The notes beneath the pieces were generated by a model, which saw nothing but the letters and a program-made list of their open reading frames with translations, did not search any database and was not told the origin of the DNA. A DNA stretch of 6,438 nt from Actinomycetes bacterium (GTDB taxonomy: Bacteria; Actinomycetota; Actinomycetes; JAJYSQ01): NCBI GenBank assembly GCA_021793495.1, contig JAJYSQ010000106.1, forward strand, positions 1 to 6,438, read 5' to 3'. A program made the position numbers and the translations under genes. How positions within the stretch are numbered: the stretch's first letter is position 1; every line of letters starts with the position of its first letter. Positions 1-5,077 of this stretch are shown piece after piece.

Positions 1-713
1 ATCTTCGCCGCCCGGCGGGTGGCTCCGCCGGACTTGATCGTCCCGGCCGAGGCGTCCGCCCCTCGCATGAATGACACCGGGCCGCTCGCCGTCCCTCCGG
101 AGGAGAGCAGCTCCTTGGACGATCGGATGCGCGACAGGTTGACCCCGGCGCCCGACCCTCCCTTGAAGATCATCCCCTCCTCTCGGTACCAGTCGAGGAT
201 CGACTCCATGGTGTCATCGACCGAGAGGATGAAGCAGGCGGACACCTGCTGCGGGGATGACGTACCGACGTTGAACCACACCGGGGAGTTGAACGCGAAC
301 ACCTGGTGGAGCAACGCCCAGATCAGCTCGTGGGAGAACACCTCCGCGTCAGCCTCGGTGGCGAAGTAGCCGTGGTCGAGCCCAGCCTGCCGGTAGCTCG
401 ACACGACCCGGTCGATCAGCTGCCGCAGGCTCCACTCGCGCTGTTCGCTGCCCACTGCCCCCCGGAAGTACTTCGTCGTCACGATCGTCGAGGCGTTGAC
501 CGACCAGAAGTCGGGGAACTCGACGCCGCGCTGCTCGAACACGGCCGCCCCGGTGCGCCAGTTGGTCTGCACCACGTCCCGGCGTTCCCAGGTCACCTCG
601 TCATAGGGGTGCACGCCAGCCGTGGTACGGATCCGTCCGATCCGCAGGCCCGATCCGTCCCGCAGGACCTGCGGTGCCTCGGTGCCGATCCACGAGTGCA
701 GGGTCTCGTCCAT
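1..713 (-). CDS. nrdJ: Vitamin B12-dependent (class II) ribonucleotide reductase, N-terminal part, cut by window edge
   Basis: This gene encodes the cytoplasmic enzyme that reduces ribonucleotides to deoxyribonucleotides with adenosylcobalamin as radical source. The window holds 237 N-terminal codons; the active-site barrel with the radical cysteine and the C-terminal tail lie beyond position 1. Family signatures seen include GVHPYDEV (residues 33-40), FPDFWSVN (66-73), FNSPVWFNVG (141-150), SACFILSVDD (158-167) and GMIFKGGSGAGVNLSRIRS (180-198). Cys160 matches one of the redox-active cysteine pair. No ATP-cone is visible before the catalytic region. I chose ATG at 713 because a GGAG lies 6 nt upstream (723-720). 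ATG at 725 is in frame four codons earlier with no clear ribosome site, and the frame is closed by TGA at 761-759. It follows nrdR after about 83 nt on the same strand without an obvious terminator, so an nrdR-nrdJ operon controlled by NrdR is likely. Identity is secure; the exact start is less so. Confidence 0.95.
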   Translation of the reverse strand, partial: MDETLHSWIGTEAPQVLRDGSGLRIGRIRTTAGVHPYDEVTWERRDVVQTNWRTGAAVFEQRGVEFPDFWSVNASTIVTTKYFRGAVGSEQREWSLRQLIDRVVSSYRQAGLDHGYFATEADAEVFSHELIWALLHQVFAFNSPVWFNVGTSSPQQVSACFILSVDDTMESILDWYREEGMIFKGGSGAGVNLSRIRSSKELLSSGGTASGPVSFMRGADASAGTIKSGGATRRAAK

Positions 714-719
714 CTGGTG

Positions 720-723
720 CTCC
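720..723 (-). promoter_or_regulatory. Ribosome binding site deciding the nrdJ start
   Basis: GGAG on the minus strand, 6 nt before the ATG at 713. It overlaps the alternative ATG at 725-723, which itself has only CCCGTACGA upstream. This favours 713 as the translation start. Confidence 0.5.
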
Positions 724-796
724 ATTCGTACGGGTCGTAGCCAACCGTGCGGAACCGGTCAGCGCAGAGGTCGCAGGTGGTGATTCGGAAAACGGG

Positions 797-1300
797 TCAG
801 GCGACCGGGACGGCAGACCGGGGAGCGGTCGCCTCGGGCCGTTCGTACCGGTCTGCTCGGTGGGATCGGAGCGTGGCGATCTCGGCCTCGAAGTCCGCCA
901 GCGACTCGAAACCCCGGTAGACCGAGGCGAACCGCAGGTAGGCGACCTCGTCGAGCTCGCGCAGCGGGCCGAGGATCATCAGCCCGATGTCGTGCGCGTC
1001 CACCTCGGCCGCTCCGGTGGCGCGGACCGCCTCCTCGACGCCCTGGGCGAGCAGCACGATCTCGTCCTCGGTCGGCGGGCGGCCTTGGCAGGCCTTGCGC
1101 ACACCCGCCGCCACCTTCGCCCGGCTGAACGGCTCGGTCGTGCCTGACCGCTTCACCACGGCGAGGGACGCGGACTCCAGGGTGGTGAACCGGCGCCCGC
1201 ACGCTGGACACTGCCGGCGCCGCCGGATGGCCGTACCGTCATCGGCGGTGCGGCTGTCGATCACTCGGCTGTCTGGGTGCCGGCAGAACGGGCAGTGCAT
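797..1300 (-). CDS. nrdR: Transcriptional repressor NrdR
   Basis: NrdR is a nucleotide-sensing repressor of ribonucleotide reductase genes: its ATP-cone binds ATP or dATP, and this controls oligomer state and binding to NrdR boxes. The 167-residue protein begins MHCPFC and has a zinc ribbon with Cys3, Cys6, Cys31 and Cys34, including the [15 protein letters not shown] motif (26-40). The ATP-cone covers roughly residues 46-136, from [16 protein letters not shown] to [14 protein letters not shown]. Length is within the usual 150-170 range; the last 25 or so residues are a variable tail. The start is the canonical ATG giving MHCPFC; upstream there is only a weak GTGAG 9 nt away, so initiation may be weak. 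The gene lies between the LysM gene (175 bp upstream) and nrdJ (about 83 bp downstream) on one strand. A predicted promoter with two NrdR boxes precedes it, implying autoregulation together with nrdJ. The call is very secure. Confidence 0.98.
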   Translation of the reverse strand: MHCPFCRHPDSRVIDSRTADDGTAIRRRRQCPACGRRFTTLESASLAVVKRSGTTEPFSRAKVAAGVRKACQGRPPTEDEIVLLAQGVEEAVRATGAAEVDAHDIGLMILGPLRELDEVAYLRFASVYRGFESLADFEAEIATLRSHRADRYERPEATAPRSAVPVA

Positions 1301-1349
1301 CAGCAGGTGCTCACTTCCGGTCGAGAATGGACTGCCCGCATCGGCCAGA

Positions 1350-1365
1350 CCACAAGGTATGGATG
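1350..1365 (-). promoter_or_regulatory. Putative NrdR box, proximal
   Basis: On the minus strand the 16-mer is CATCCATACCTTGTGG. Against the recalled actinobacterial NrdR-box consensus acaCwATATaTwGwgt it fits about 7 of the 10 core positions and about half of all 16. The site is weak alone but starts exactly 32 bp from the better box at 1382-1397, the three-helical-turn spacing typical of paired NrdR boxes. It contains the predicted -10 hexamer of the nrdR promoter. Confidence 0.45.
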
Positions 1366-1382
1366 TCTTACACGGCTGTCAC
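1354..1382 (-). promoter_or_regulatory. Predicted nrdR(-nrdJ) promoter
   Basis: A -35 GTGACA (1382-1377) is separated by 17 bp from a -10 TACCTT (1359-1354) on the minus strand. The -35 has 5 of 6 matches to TTGACA, and the -10 fits the relaxed actinobacterial TANNNT. Transcription would start near 1347 and give a leader of about 45-50 nt before nrdR. Both hexamers touch or lie inside the two NrdR-box candidates, so repressor binding would block RNA polymerase directly. nrdR may also receive read-through from the LysM gene. Confidence 0.45.
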
Positions 1383-1397
1383 TACTAGATATAGGAA
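1382..1397 (-). promoter_or_regulatory. Putative NrdR box, distal
   Basis: On the minus strand the 16-mer is TTCCTATATCTAGTAG. Its core CTATATCTAG (1394-1385) fits 9 of 10 positions of the NrdR core CwATATaTwG. It is an A/T-rich near-palindrome standing out from very GC-rich surroundings. It lies just upstream of nrdR and touches the predicted -35 hexamer. The flanking triplets fit the consensus poorly. Confidence 0.6.
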
Positions 1398-1475
1398 CCG
1401 TACGGCTTGGCACGACTGCATGCAAGCGCCGATGCGAGTGTCGCCCGGGGCGGGGCGTGTCGACCCGGTACCGGC

Positions 1476-1871
1476 TCATCCGGCGGCCGTCGGCACCACC
1501 AAGACTTGTCCCGCCTGCAGCTGCCCGCTCGAGCTCGGGTTCAGCCGACGGAGCTCCAGGACCATGCCCCGGGGGTCGACCCCCGGGGACACCCGCGACG
1601 CGATCCCCCACAGCGTGTCCCCCGGGCGGACGGTCATCGTGGTGACCGTGGGGACAGCCTGGTCCGGCCGTGCCTGGACGGCGGCGCCCACGCCAACCGA
1701 GAGCGCCAGGATCAGGCCGACGAGCAGGACGGTGACCACCACCCGCCCCCTGCGGGTCAGATGCACCGGCACCCGGGCGGGTGCCCCTGCGGGCAGCGTC
1801 GCACCCCTGTGGTCCTGGCCTGTCGCCCGTGCCGACTCCGACACCCCAACCACCCTCGCCATGCCGTTCAT
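1476..1871 (-). CDS. Small single-pass membrane protein with C-terminal LysM domain, likely SOS-induced (ChiZ/DivS/YneA-like)
   Basis: A 131-residue protein: a cytoplasmic N-terminal stretch of about 40 residues rich in Ala, Gly and Arg; positive charges (HLTRRGR, 37-43); one transmembrane helix (about 44-65, VVVTVLLVGLILALSVGVGA); a short linker; and one LysM domain (about 79-127, from MTVRPGDTLWGIASRV to QLQAGQVLVVP) that would bind peptidoglycan outside the membrane. No hydrolase domain is visible. The start at ATG 1871 is set by AGGGAGG 6 nt upstream; the frame stays open to 2000, but the extra residues look non-coding. By position and architecture it matches M. tuberculosis Rv2719c (ChiZ), Corynebacterium DivS and Bacillus YneA, which lie divergent from lexA and restrain division or affect the wall during the SOS response. 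SOS boxes at 1984-2015 sit upstream. The domain call is secure; the division-inhibitor role is inferred from position and architecture. Confidence 0.9.
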   Translation of the reverse strand: MNGMARVVGVSESARATGQDHRGATLPAGAPARVPVHLTRRGRVVVTVLLVGLILALSVGVGAAVQARPDQAVPTVTTMTVRPGDTLWGIASRVSPGVDPRGMVLELRRLNPSSSGQLQAGQVLVVPTAAG

Positions 1872-1877
1872 CCCGGC

Positions 1878-1884
1878 CCTCCCT
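1878..1884 (-). promoter_or_regulatory. Ribosome binding site of the LysM gene
   Basis: AGGGAGG on the minus strand, 6 nt before ATG 1871. It selects this start over the in-frame ATG at 1862 (nothing suitable just upstream) and over the open frame reaching back to 2000. Confidence 0.7.
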
Positions 1885-1910
1885 GAGCTCCTGCTGCACC
1901 GAACTCCTGC

Positions 1911-1936
1911 TGCGACTGCGTGCGACTGCGTGCGAC
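1911..1936. repeat. 10-bp tandem repeat, about 2.6 copies
   Basis: The unit TGCGACTGCG occurs perfectly at 1911-1920 and 1921-1930 and continues as TGCGAC at 1931-1936. It lies in the predicted leader of the LysM gene. An imperfect 13-bp pair, GAGCTCCTGCTGC (1885-1897) and GAACTCCTGCTGC (1901-1913), lies beside it. These are probably slippage products; no function is evident. Confidence 0.75.
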
Positions 1937-1983
1937 ACCCCGGGGTGCCGCCGCTCCGAAGACCCGACGTCGGCAACCACTGA

Positions 1984-1999
1984 TCGAACACATGTTCCA
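1984..1999. promoter_or_regulatory. SOS box 1 (LexA operator)
   Basis: TCGAACACATGTTCCA has a single mismatch to the actinobacterial LexA operator TCGAAC-N4-GTTCGA. It directly abuts SOS box 2. It lies 113 bp before the LysM start and 166 bp before lexA, so it probably serves the LysM gene. Confidence 0.88.
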
Positions 2000-2015
2000 T
2001 CGAACACTTGTGCGA
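2000..2015. promoter_or_regulatory. SOS box 2 (LexA operator)
   Basis: TCGAACACTTGTGCGA has a single mismatch to TCGAAC-N4-GTTCGA. It follows box 1 with no spacer, giving 16 bp between centres (about 1.5 helical turns, so the dimers would face opposite sides of the DNA). It begins right after the -10-like element of the candidate LysM promoter. Confidence 0.88.
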
Positions 2016-2038
2016 TGTCTACCCCCGGGTGCCGACAA
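2016..2038 (-). promoter_or_regulatory. Candidate RecA-NDp (PafBC-type) damage promoter for the LysM gene
   Basis: On the minus strand TTGTCGGCA (2038-2030) is followed after exactly 8 bp by TAGACA (2021-2016). The recalled mycobacterial RecA-independent damage promoter is TTGTCRGTG-N8-TANNNT. The first element fits 7 of 9, the spacer is exact, and the -10 keeps TA but not the final T. The 11-bp gap between the hexamers is too short for an ordinary sigma-70 promoter, so if functional it is probably of this class. Transcription would start near 2009, inside SOS box 2, with a leader of about 140 nt. Confidence 0.35.
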
Positions 2039-2064
2039 TCTCGCGTCTGCCACGCCGAGTGAGT

Positions 2065-2080
2065 TCGAACAGGTGTTTGA
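2065..2080. promoter_or_regulatory. SOS box 3 (LexA operator, lexA-proximal)
   Basis: TCGAACAGGTGTTTGA has a single mismatch to TCGAAC-N4-GTTCGA. It overlaps the -35 hexamer of the predicted lexA promoter and lies 85 bp before the lexA start, as expected for autorepression. Its centre is 65 bp from that of box 2. Confidence 0.88.
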
Positions 2081-2105
2081 AACCCGACGTCCGCCTGGCT
2101 ACGCT
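2077..2105 (+). promoter_or_regulatory. Predicted lexA promoter
   Basis: A -35 TTGAAA (2077-2082), a 17-bp spacer and a -10 TACGCT (2100-2105). The -35 has 5 of 6 matches to TTGACA and the -10 fits TANNNT. The -35 shares four bases with SOS box 3, so bound LexA would exclude RNA polymerase. The start would be near 2112, giving a leader of about 54 nt. Confidence 0.55.
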
Positions 2106-2118
2106 GCGAACCGGACCA

Positions 2119-2150
2119 CCCAGCAGGACCAGCACCCAGCAGGACCAGCA
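2119..2150 (+). repeat. Perfect 16-bp tandem duplication in the lexA leader
   Basis: CCCAGCAGGACCAGCA occurs at 2119-2134 and again, identically, at 2135-2150; the A at 2118 continues the 16-bp period. It lies between the predicted lexA transcription start and the ribosome site at 2154-2160. It contains no T and cannot form strong internal hairpins. It resembles neither the SOS box nor any operator I know. Confidence 0.9.
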
Positions 2151-2165
2151 GCCGGAGGAGACGAC

Positions 2166-2957
2166 ATGACGGTCACCCGACCTGGTCGCAGCGGCACGGG
2201 GGCATCGGAGGACATCGCTCGGCCGACGGTCGCCGAGCTGCCCGATGGACCGGTGGACCTCGACGGACTCACCCCGCGGCAGCGGCGCATCCTCGAGGCG
2301 ATCATGGTGGCCGTCGACCGGGACGGCTACCCGCCGACCATCCGCGAGATCGGCGAGCACGCCGGGCTGGCGAGCACCTCCAGCGTCTCCCACCAGCTCG
2401 AGGTGCTGGTCCGCAAGGGCTACCTGCGCCGCGACCCGCACCGTCCCCGGGCTCTGGAGGTGCGGTGGCCGGGCGAACGTCCGCTACGTCCGGACGGTCC
2501 GCAGGCCGCCGACCCCCGCGCCCAGCCCGGCGCGAACCCGACCCAGGTCCTGGTGGCTGACTCCGATGCCGAGCAGTCCGCACCTCCCGTGCTCGTCCCG
2601 GTGGTCGGGCGGATTGCCGCAGGCGTTCCGATCCTGGCCGAGCAGCAGGTTGACGACATCTTCCCGCTACCCCGTCAGCTGGTCGGTGACGGAGAGCTGT
2701 TCCTGTTGCGGGTGGTCGGTGAGTCGATGGTCGATGCGGCGATCTGTGACGGGGACTGGGTGGTCGTGCGCCGCCAGCCCGAGGCGCAGAACGGCGAGAT
2801 CGTGGCCGCGATGATCGGCGAGGAGGCGACCGTGAAGACGTGGCGTCGCCGCGGCGGACACGTGTGGCTCGAACCCGCGAACGTCGCCTTCTCCCCGATC
2901 CCGGCAGACGACGCGACCATCCTGGGCAAGGTCGTCAGCGTGCTGCGCCGGGTCTGA
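2166..2957 (+). CDS. lexA: SOS response repressor LexA (self-cleaving, S24 family)
   Basis: LexA represses DNA-damage genes and is inactivated by RecA-stimulated self-cleavage. The protein has 263 residues. A variable N-terminus of about 34 residues is followed by the winged helix-turn-helix (36-100: [27 protein letters not shown], recognition helix [16 protein letters not shown] at 70-85, and [13 protein letters not shown]). A Pro/Ala-rich linker (about 101-140) leads to the S24 peptidase domain. The cleavage site is Ala152-Gly153 in [13 protein letters not shown]; the catalytic pair is Ser187 (VVGESMVD) and Lys224 (ATVKTW). All key residues are present, so it should be active. ATG 2166 is chosen for GGAGGAG 5 nt upstream (2154-2160); the open frame to 1920 runs through operators and promoter. 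The linker makes it somewhat longer than the M. tuberculosis protein (about 236). The gene is divergent from the LysM gene, has three SOS boxes upstream, and overlaps the dinG 3' end by 23 bp. Confidence 0.98.
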   Translation: MTVTRPGRSGTGASEDIARPTVAELPDGPVDLDGLTPRQRRILEAIMVAVDRDGYPPTIREIGEHAGLASTSSVSHQLEVLVRKGYLRRDPHRPRALEVRWPGERPLRPDGPQAADPRAQPGANPTQVLVADSDAEQSAPPVLVPVVGRIAAGVPILAEQQVDDIFPLPRQLVGDGELFLLRVVGESMVDAAICDGDWVVVRRQPEAQNGEIVAAMIGEEATVKTWRRRGGHVWLEPANVAFSPIPADDATILGKVVSVLRRV

Positions 2958-4998
2958 TCGGCGACACGGCGTCGATGTCCAGCGCCCGCAGGGACCGTCG
3001 CGCCTGGGCCGGGTCGGTGGTGTACCAGAAGGGCGGCAGGGAGTCGCGCAGGTAGCCGGCGTACCGCGCGGTGGCCAACCGCGGGTCCAGCACCGCGACG
3101 ACACCCCGGTCGGACGTCGATCGGATCAGCCGACCGACCCCCTGCGCCAGACGCAGCGCTGCCGTGGCCGCGGACACCTCCAGGAAGCCGTTCCGGCCGG
3201 CCGCGGACGCCGCGGACGCCCGCGCCGACGCCAGCGGGTCGTCCGGACGGGGGAAGGGGATGCGGTCGACCACGACGAGCTGGCAGGACGGCCCGGGCAC
3301 GTCCACCCCCTGCCACAGGGACAAGGTGCCCAGCAGGCAGGTGTGGGGCTCCTCGGCGAACTCGGCCACGAGGGTGGCGGTCTGGTCGTTCCCCTGGCAC
3401 AGCACCGGGACGTCCAGCCGCTCGCGCAGCACCTCAGCGGCGACGAGCGCGGCCCTCCGGGAGGAGAACAGACCCAACGTCCGGCCACCGGCCGCCTGGA
3501 CCAGCTCGACCAGCTCGTCGAGCACGGCCGGGGACAACCCATCGCGACCAGGCTGCGGCAGATGCCGGGCCACGTACAAGATCCCCTGGTGTGGGTAGTC
3601 GAACGGGGACCCGACGTCCAGCCCCGTCCACCGCGCGCCTGGGGCCGGCGATCTCGTCGACCCGGGCTGGACCGACCCGGGCTGGACCGACCCGGGCTGG
3701 ACCAACCCGAGCTGGACCAACCCGAGCTGGGCGGCCAGCGGCTCGAACGTGCCACCGATGGTCAGGGTGGCCGAGGTGAGCACCACGGTGCGCTGGTCGA
3801 ACAACGCGGAGCGCAGCAGGCCAGACACGGACAGCGGAGCCGCCCTCAGGACCGATCCTCGGCGCGGCTCGTCGGCCAGCCACAGCACCACCTCCGCACC
3901 TCCGACGGCCATCTCCCCGGCCGTCTGGACCACCTCGTCCAGACCGGCCCGGGCGATGGCCCGAGTCCCGTCCGGGTCGCGGGCCGAGCCCATCGCGGAC
4001 AGCACCGCGCGCGCCGAGTCGCGGACCATGCCCAGCGCGGCCCGCAGCGGGTCGGCCAGCGGCTCGATGCGTCCGGGCGGAGTGTCAACCAGGGCTTGCT
4101 CGAGCATCTCGGCGGCCTGTTCCAGCGCCTTGGCAGAGTCGTCGGGAACGTACCGCCGGGCCCTGGCCGCGGCTCGGACCGCTTGGGGGACGGTCAGCTC
4201 CTTCGTGGCCGCCCCGGTCACCCGGTCCACCAGCTCGTGGCCCTCGTCGACGACCACCACGTCGTGGTCCGGCAGCAACGGGATGCTCTCCAGCGCGTCG
4301 ATCGCCAGCAGCGCGTGGTTGGTCACCACCACGTCGGCGGCGCGCGCCCGGTGTCGGGCGTGCTCGGCGAAGCACTCCTCCACCATCGGGCACCGGGTAC
4401 CGAGGCACTCGCGGGAGGAGACCGACACCTGGGACCAGGCACGGTCGCTCACCCCTGGCACGAGCTCGTCACGGTCGCCGGTCGCGGTGCGCGGCGCCCA
4501 CTGCCGCACCCGGGCGACCTCCCGGCCCAAGTTCGAGACCCCGGCTCCCGCAGAGGTGCCCAGGGTGTCCCCGTCCGGGTCGGCGAACAGCGCGTCGGCC
4601 GGGTCCTCCACGATCCCGCCGGCCAGCCGGTGCCGGCACAGGTAGTGCCGGCGCCCCTTGAGCAGCGTGACGCGCGGGGTCCGGGGCAGCAGCCCGGACA
4701 CCGACTCCACCAGTCGCGGCAGGTCGCGCTCGACCACCTGCCTCTGCAGAGCGATGGTCGCGGTCGCGACCACCACCGGGTGCCCGGTAGCGAGGGCGTG
4801 CACGAGCGCGGGGACCAGGTACGCCAGGGACTTGCCGGTCCCGGTGCCGGCCTGGACGAGCAGGTGCGGGCCCTCGGTCATCGCCGCGGCGACGGCGGCG
4901 GCCATCTGCTGCTGGCCGGGGCGGTGCTCACCGCCCAGCCCGTCCACCGCGGCTGCCAGCACCGCCCCTACCTGGGGTGGGTCCGGGTCCGGTGGCAC
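2935..4998 (-). CDS. dinG: DinG/XPD-like iron-sulfur ATP-dependent helicase
   Basis: A 687-residue superfamily 2 helicase, expected to unwind DNA 5' to 3' and act on structured DNA or R-loops. Motifs in order: Walker A GTGTGKS (51-57), motif Ia [10 protein letters not shown] (78-87), four iron-sulfur cysteines (Cys121, Cys198, Cys203, Cys209), TNHALL (226-231), Walker B VVVDEGHE (248-255; DEGH, not the classic DEAH), VVLTSATL (405-412), [13 protein letters not shown] (557-569) and motif [16 protein letters not shown] (619-632). No exonuclease domain is present, unlike Bacillus DinG. Residues 425-449 are a pentapeptide repeat encoded by a 15-bp minisatellite. The start is GTG 4998, the first start codon after an in-frame TAG (5010-5008); no Shine-Dalgarno sequence precedes it, so GTG 4962 (codon 13) is possible. 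It lies 79 bp downstream of hflX, with which it may be cotranscribed. No SOS box lies near its start, so LexA control is not supported. Family is secure; naming it dinG is conventional. Confidence 0.95.
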   Translation of the reverse strand: MPPDPDPPQVGAVLAAAVDGLGGEHRPGQQQMAAAVAAAMTEGPHLLVQAGTGTGKSLAYLVPALVHALATGHPVVVATATIALQRQVVERDLPRLVESVSGLLPRTPRVTLLKGRRHYLCRHRLAGGIVEDPADALFADPDGDTLGTSAGAGVSNLGREVARVRQWAPRTATGDRDELVPGVSDRAWSQVSVSSRECLGTRCPMVEECFAEHARHRARAADVVVTNHALLAIDALESIPLLPDHDVVVVDEGHELVDRVTGAATKELTVPQAVRAAARARRYVPDDSAKALEQAAEMLEQALVDTPPGRIEPLADPLRAALGMVRDSARAVLSAMGSARDPDGTRAIARAGLDEVVQTAGEMAVGGAEVVLWLADEPRRGSVLRAAPLSVSGLLRSALFDQRTVVLTSATLTIGGTFEPLAAQLGLVQLGLVQPGSVQPGSVQPGSTRSPAPGARWTGLDVGSPFDYPHQGILYVARHLPQPGRDGLSPAVLDELVELVQAAGGRTLGLFSSRRAALVAAEVLRERLDVPVLCQGNDQTATLVAEFAEEPHTCLLGTLSLWQGVDVPGPSCQLVVVDRIPFPRPDDPLASARASAASAAGRNGFLEVSAATAALRLAQGVGRLIRSTSDRGVVAVLDPRLATARYAGYLRDSLPPFWYTTDPAQARRSLRALDIDAVSPIRPGAAR
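3661..3730 (-). repeat. 15-bp minisatellite inside dinG, about 4.7 units
   Basis: Plus-strand units CCCGGGCTGGACCGA at 3661-3675 and 3676-3690 are identical. The unit at 3691-3705 ends in CAA, the one at 3706-3720 has CCCGAG and CAA, and a partial unit fills 3721-3730. The period of 15 keeps the frame and encodes [25 protein letters not shown] on the minus strand. The graded sequence differences suggest stepwise duplication by slippage. Confidence 0.95.
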
Positions 4999-5077
4999 CC
5001 GAGGAGGCTACTGCGCGCAGGCGCTGCTTCTCGGCTCGTCCACCACCCGGTCAGCGCAGGCACCCACCCGCACCTGC

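Noticed and set aside
714..796. Cobalamin riboswitch or promoter between nrdR and nrdJ
   Set aside because: The gap is only about 83 bp, has no B12-box-like sequence or paired arms of the right size, and no convincing -35/-10 pair.
306..1388. Plus-strand open frames opposite nrdJ and nrdR
   Set aside because: They are antisense to genes with clear zinc-ribbon, ATP-cone and ribonucleotide reductase signatures and have no recognisable domains of their own.
1417..1474. Intrinsic terminator after the LysM gene, built from the palindromes TGCATGCA (1417-1424) and CCGGTACCGG (1465-1474) or the CGCCC/GGGCG stem near 1442-1457
   Set aside because: The stems are 4-5 bp or loop-less and lack a T-tract; such short palindromes are common in GC-rich DNA.
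1300..2007. Long open frames on both strands across the LysM gene and its flanks
   Set aside because: They cover the NrdR boxes, promoters and SOS boxes, are rich in Arg/Pro/Gly without domains, and conflict with the frame that encodes the transmembrane helix and LysM domain.
1920..2165. An 82-residue N-terminal extension of lexA, open to ATG 1920
   Set aside because: It would translate through all three SOS boxes and the promoter. ATG 2166 has a strong ribosome site and gives a normal LexA N-terminus.
3594..3800. Isolated TCGAAC half-sites inside dinG as extra LexA operators
   Set aside because: None has a GTTCGA-like partner at the required 4-bp spacing; they are chance coding sequence.
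4999..5077. SOS box or terminator in the hflX-dinG gap
   Set aside because: No TCGAAC or GTTCGA half-site pair is present. The GC-rich repeats such as CAGCGCCTGCGCGC do not form a stable stem followed by T residues.
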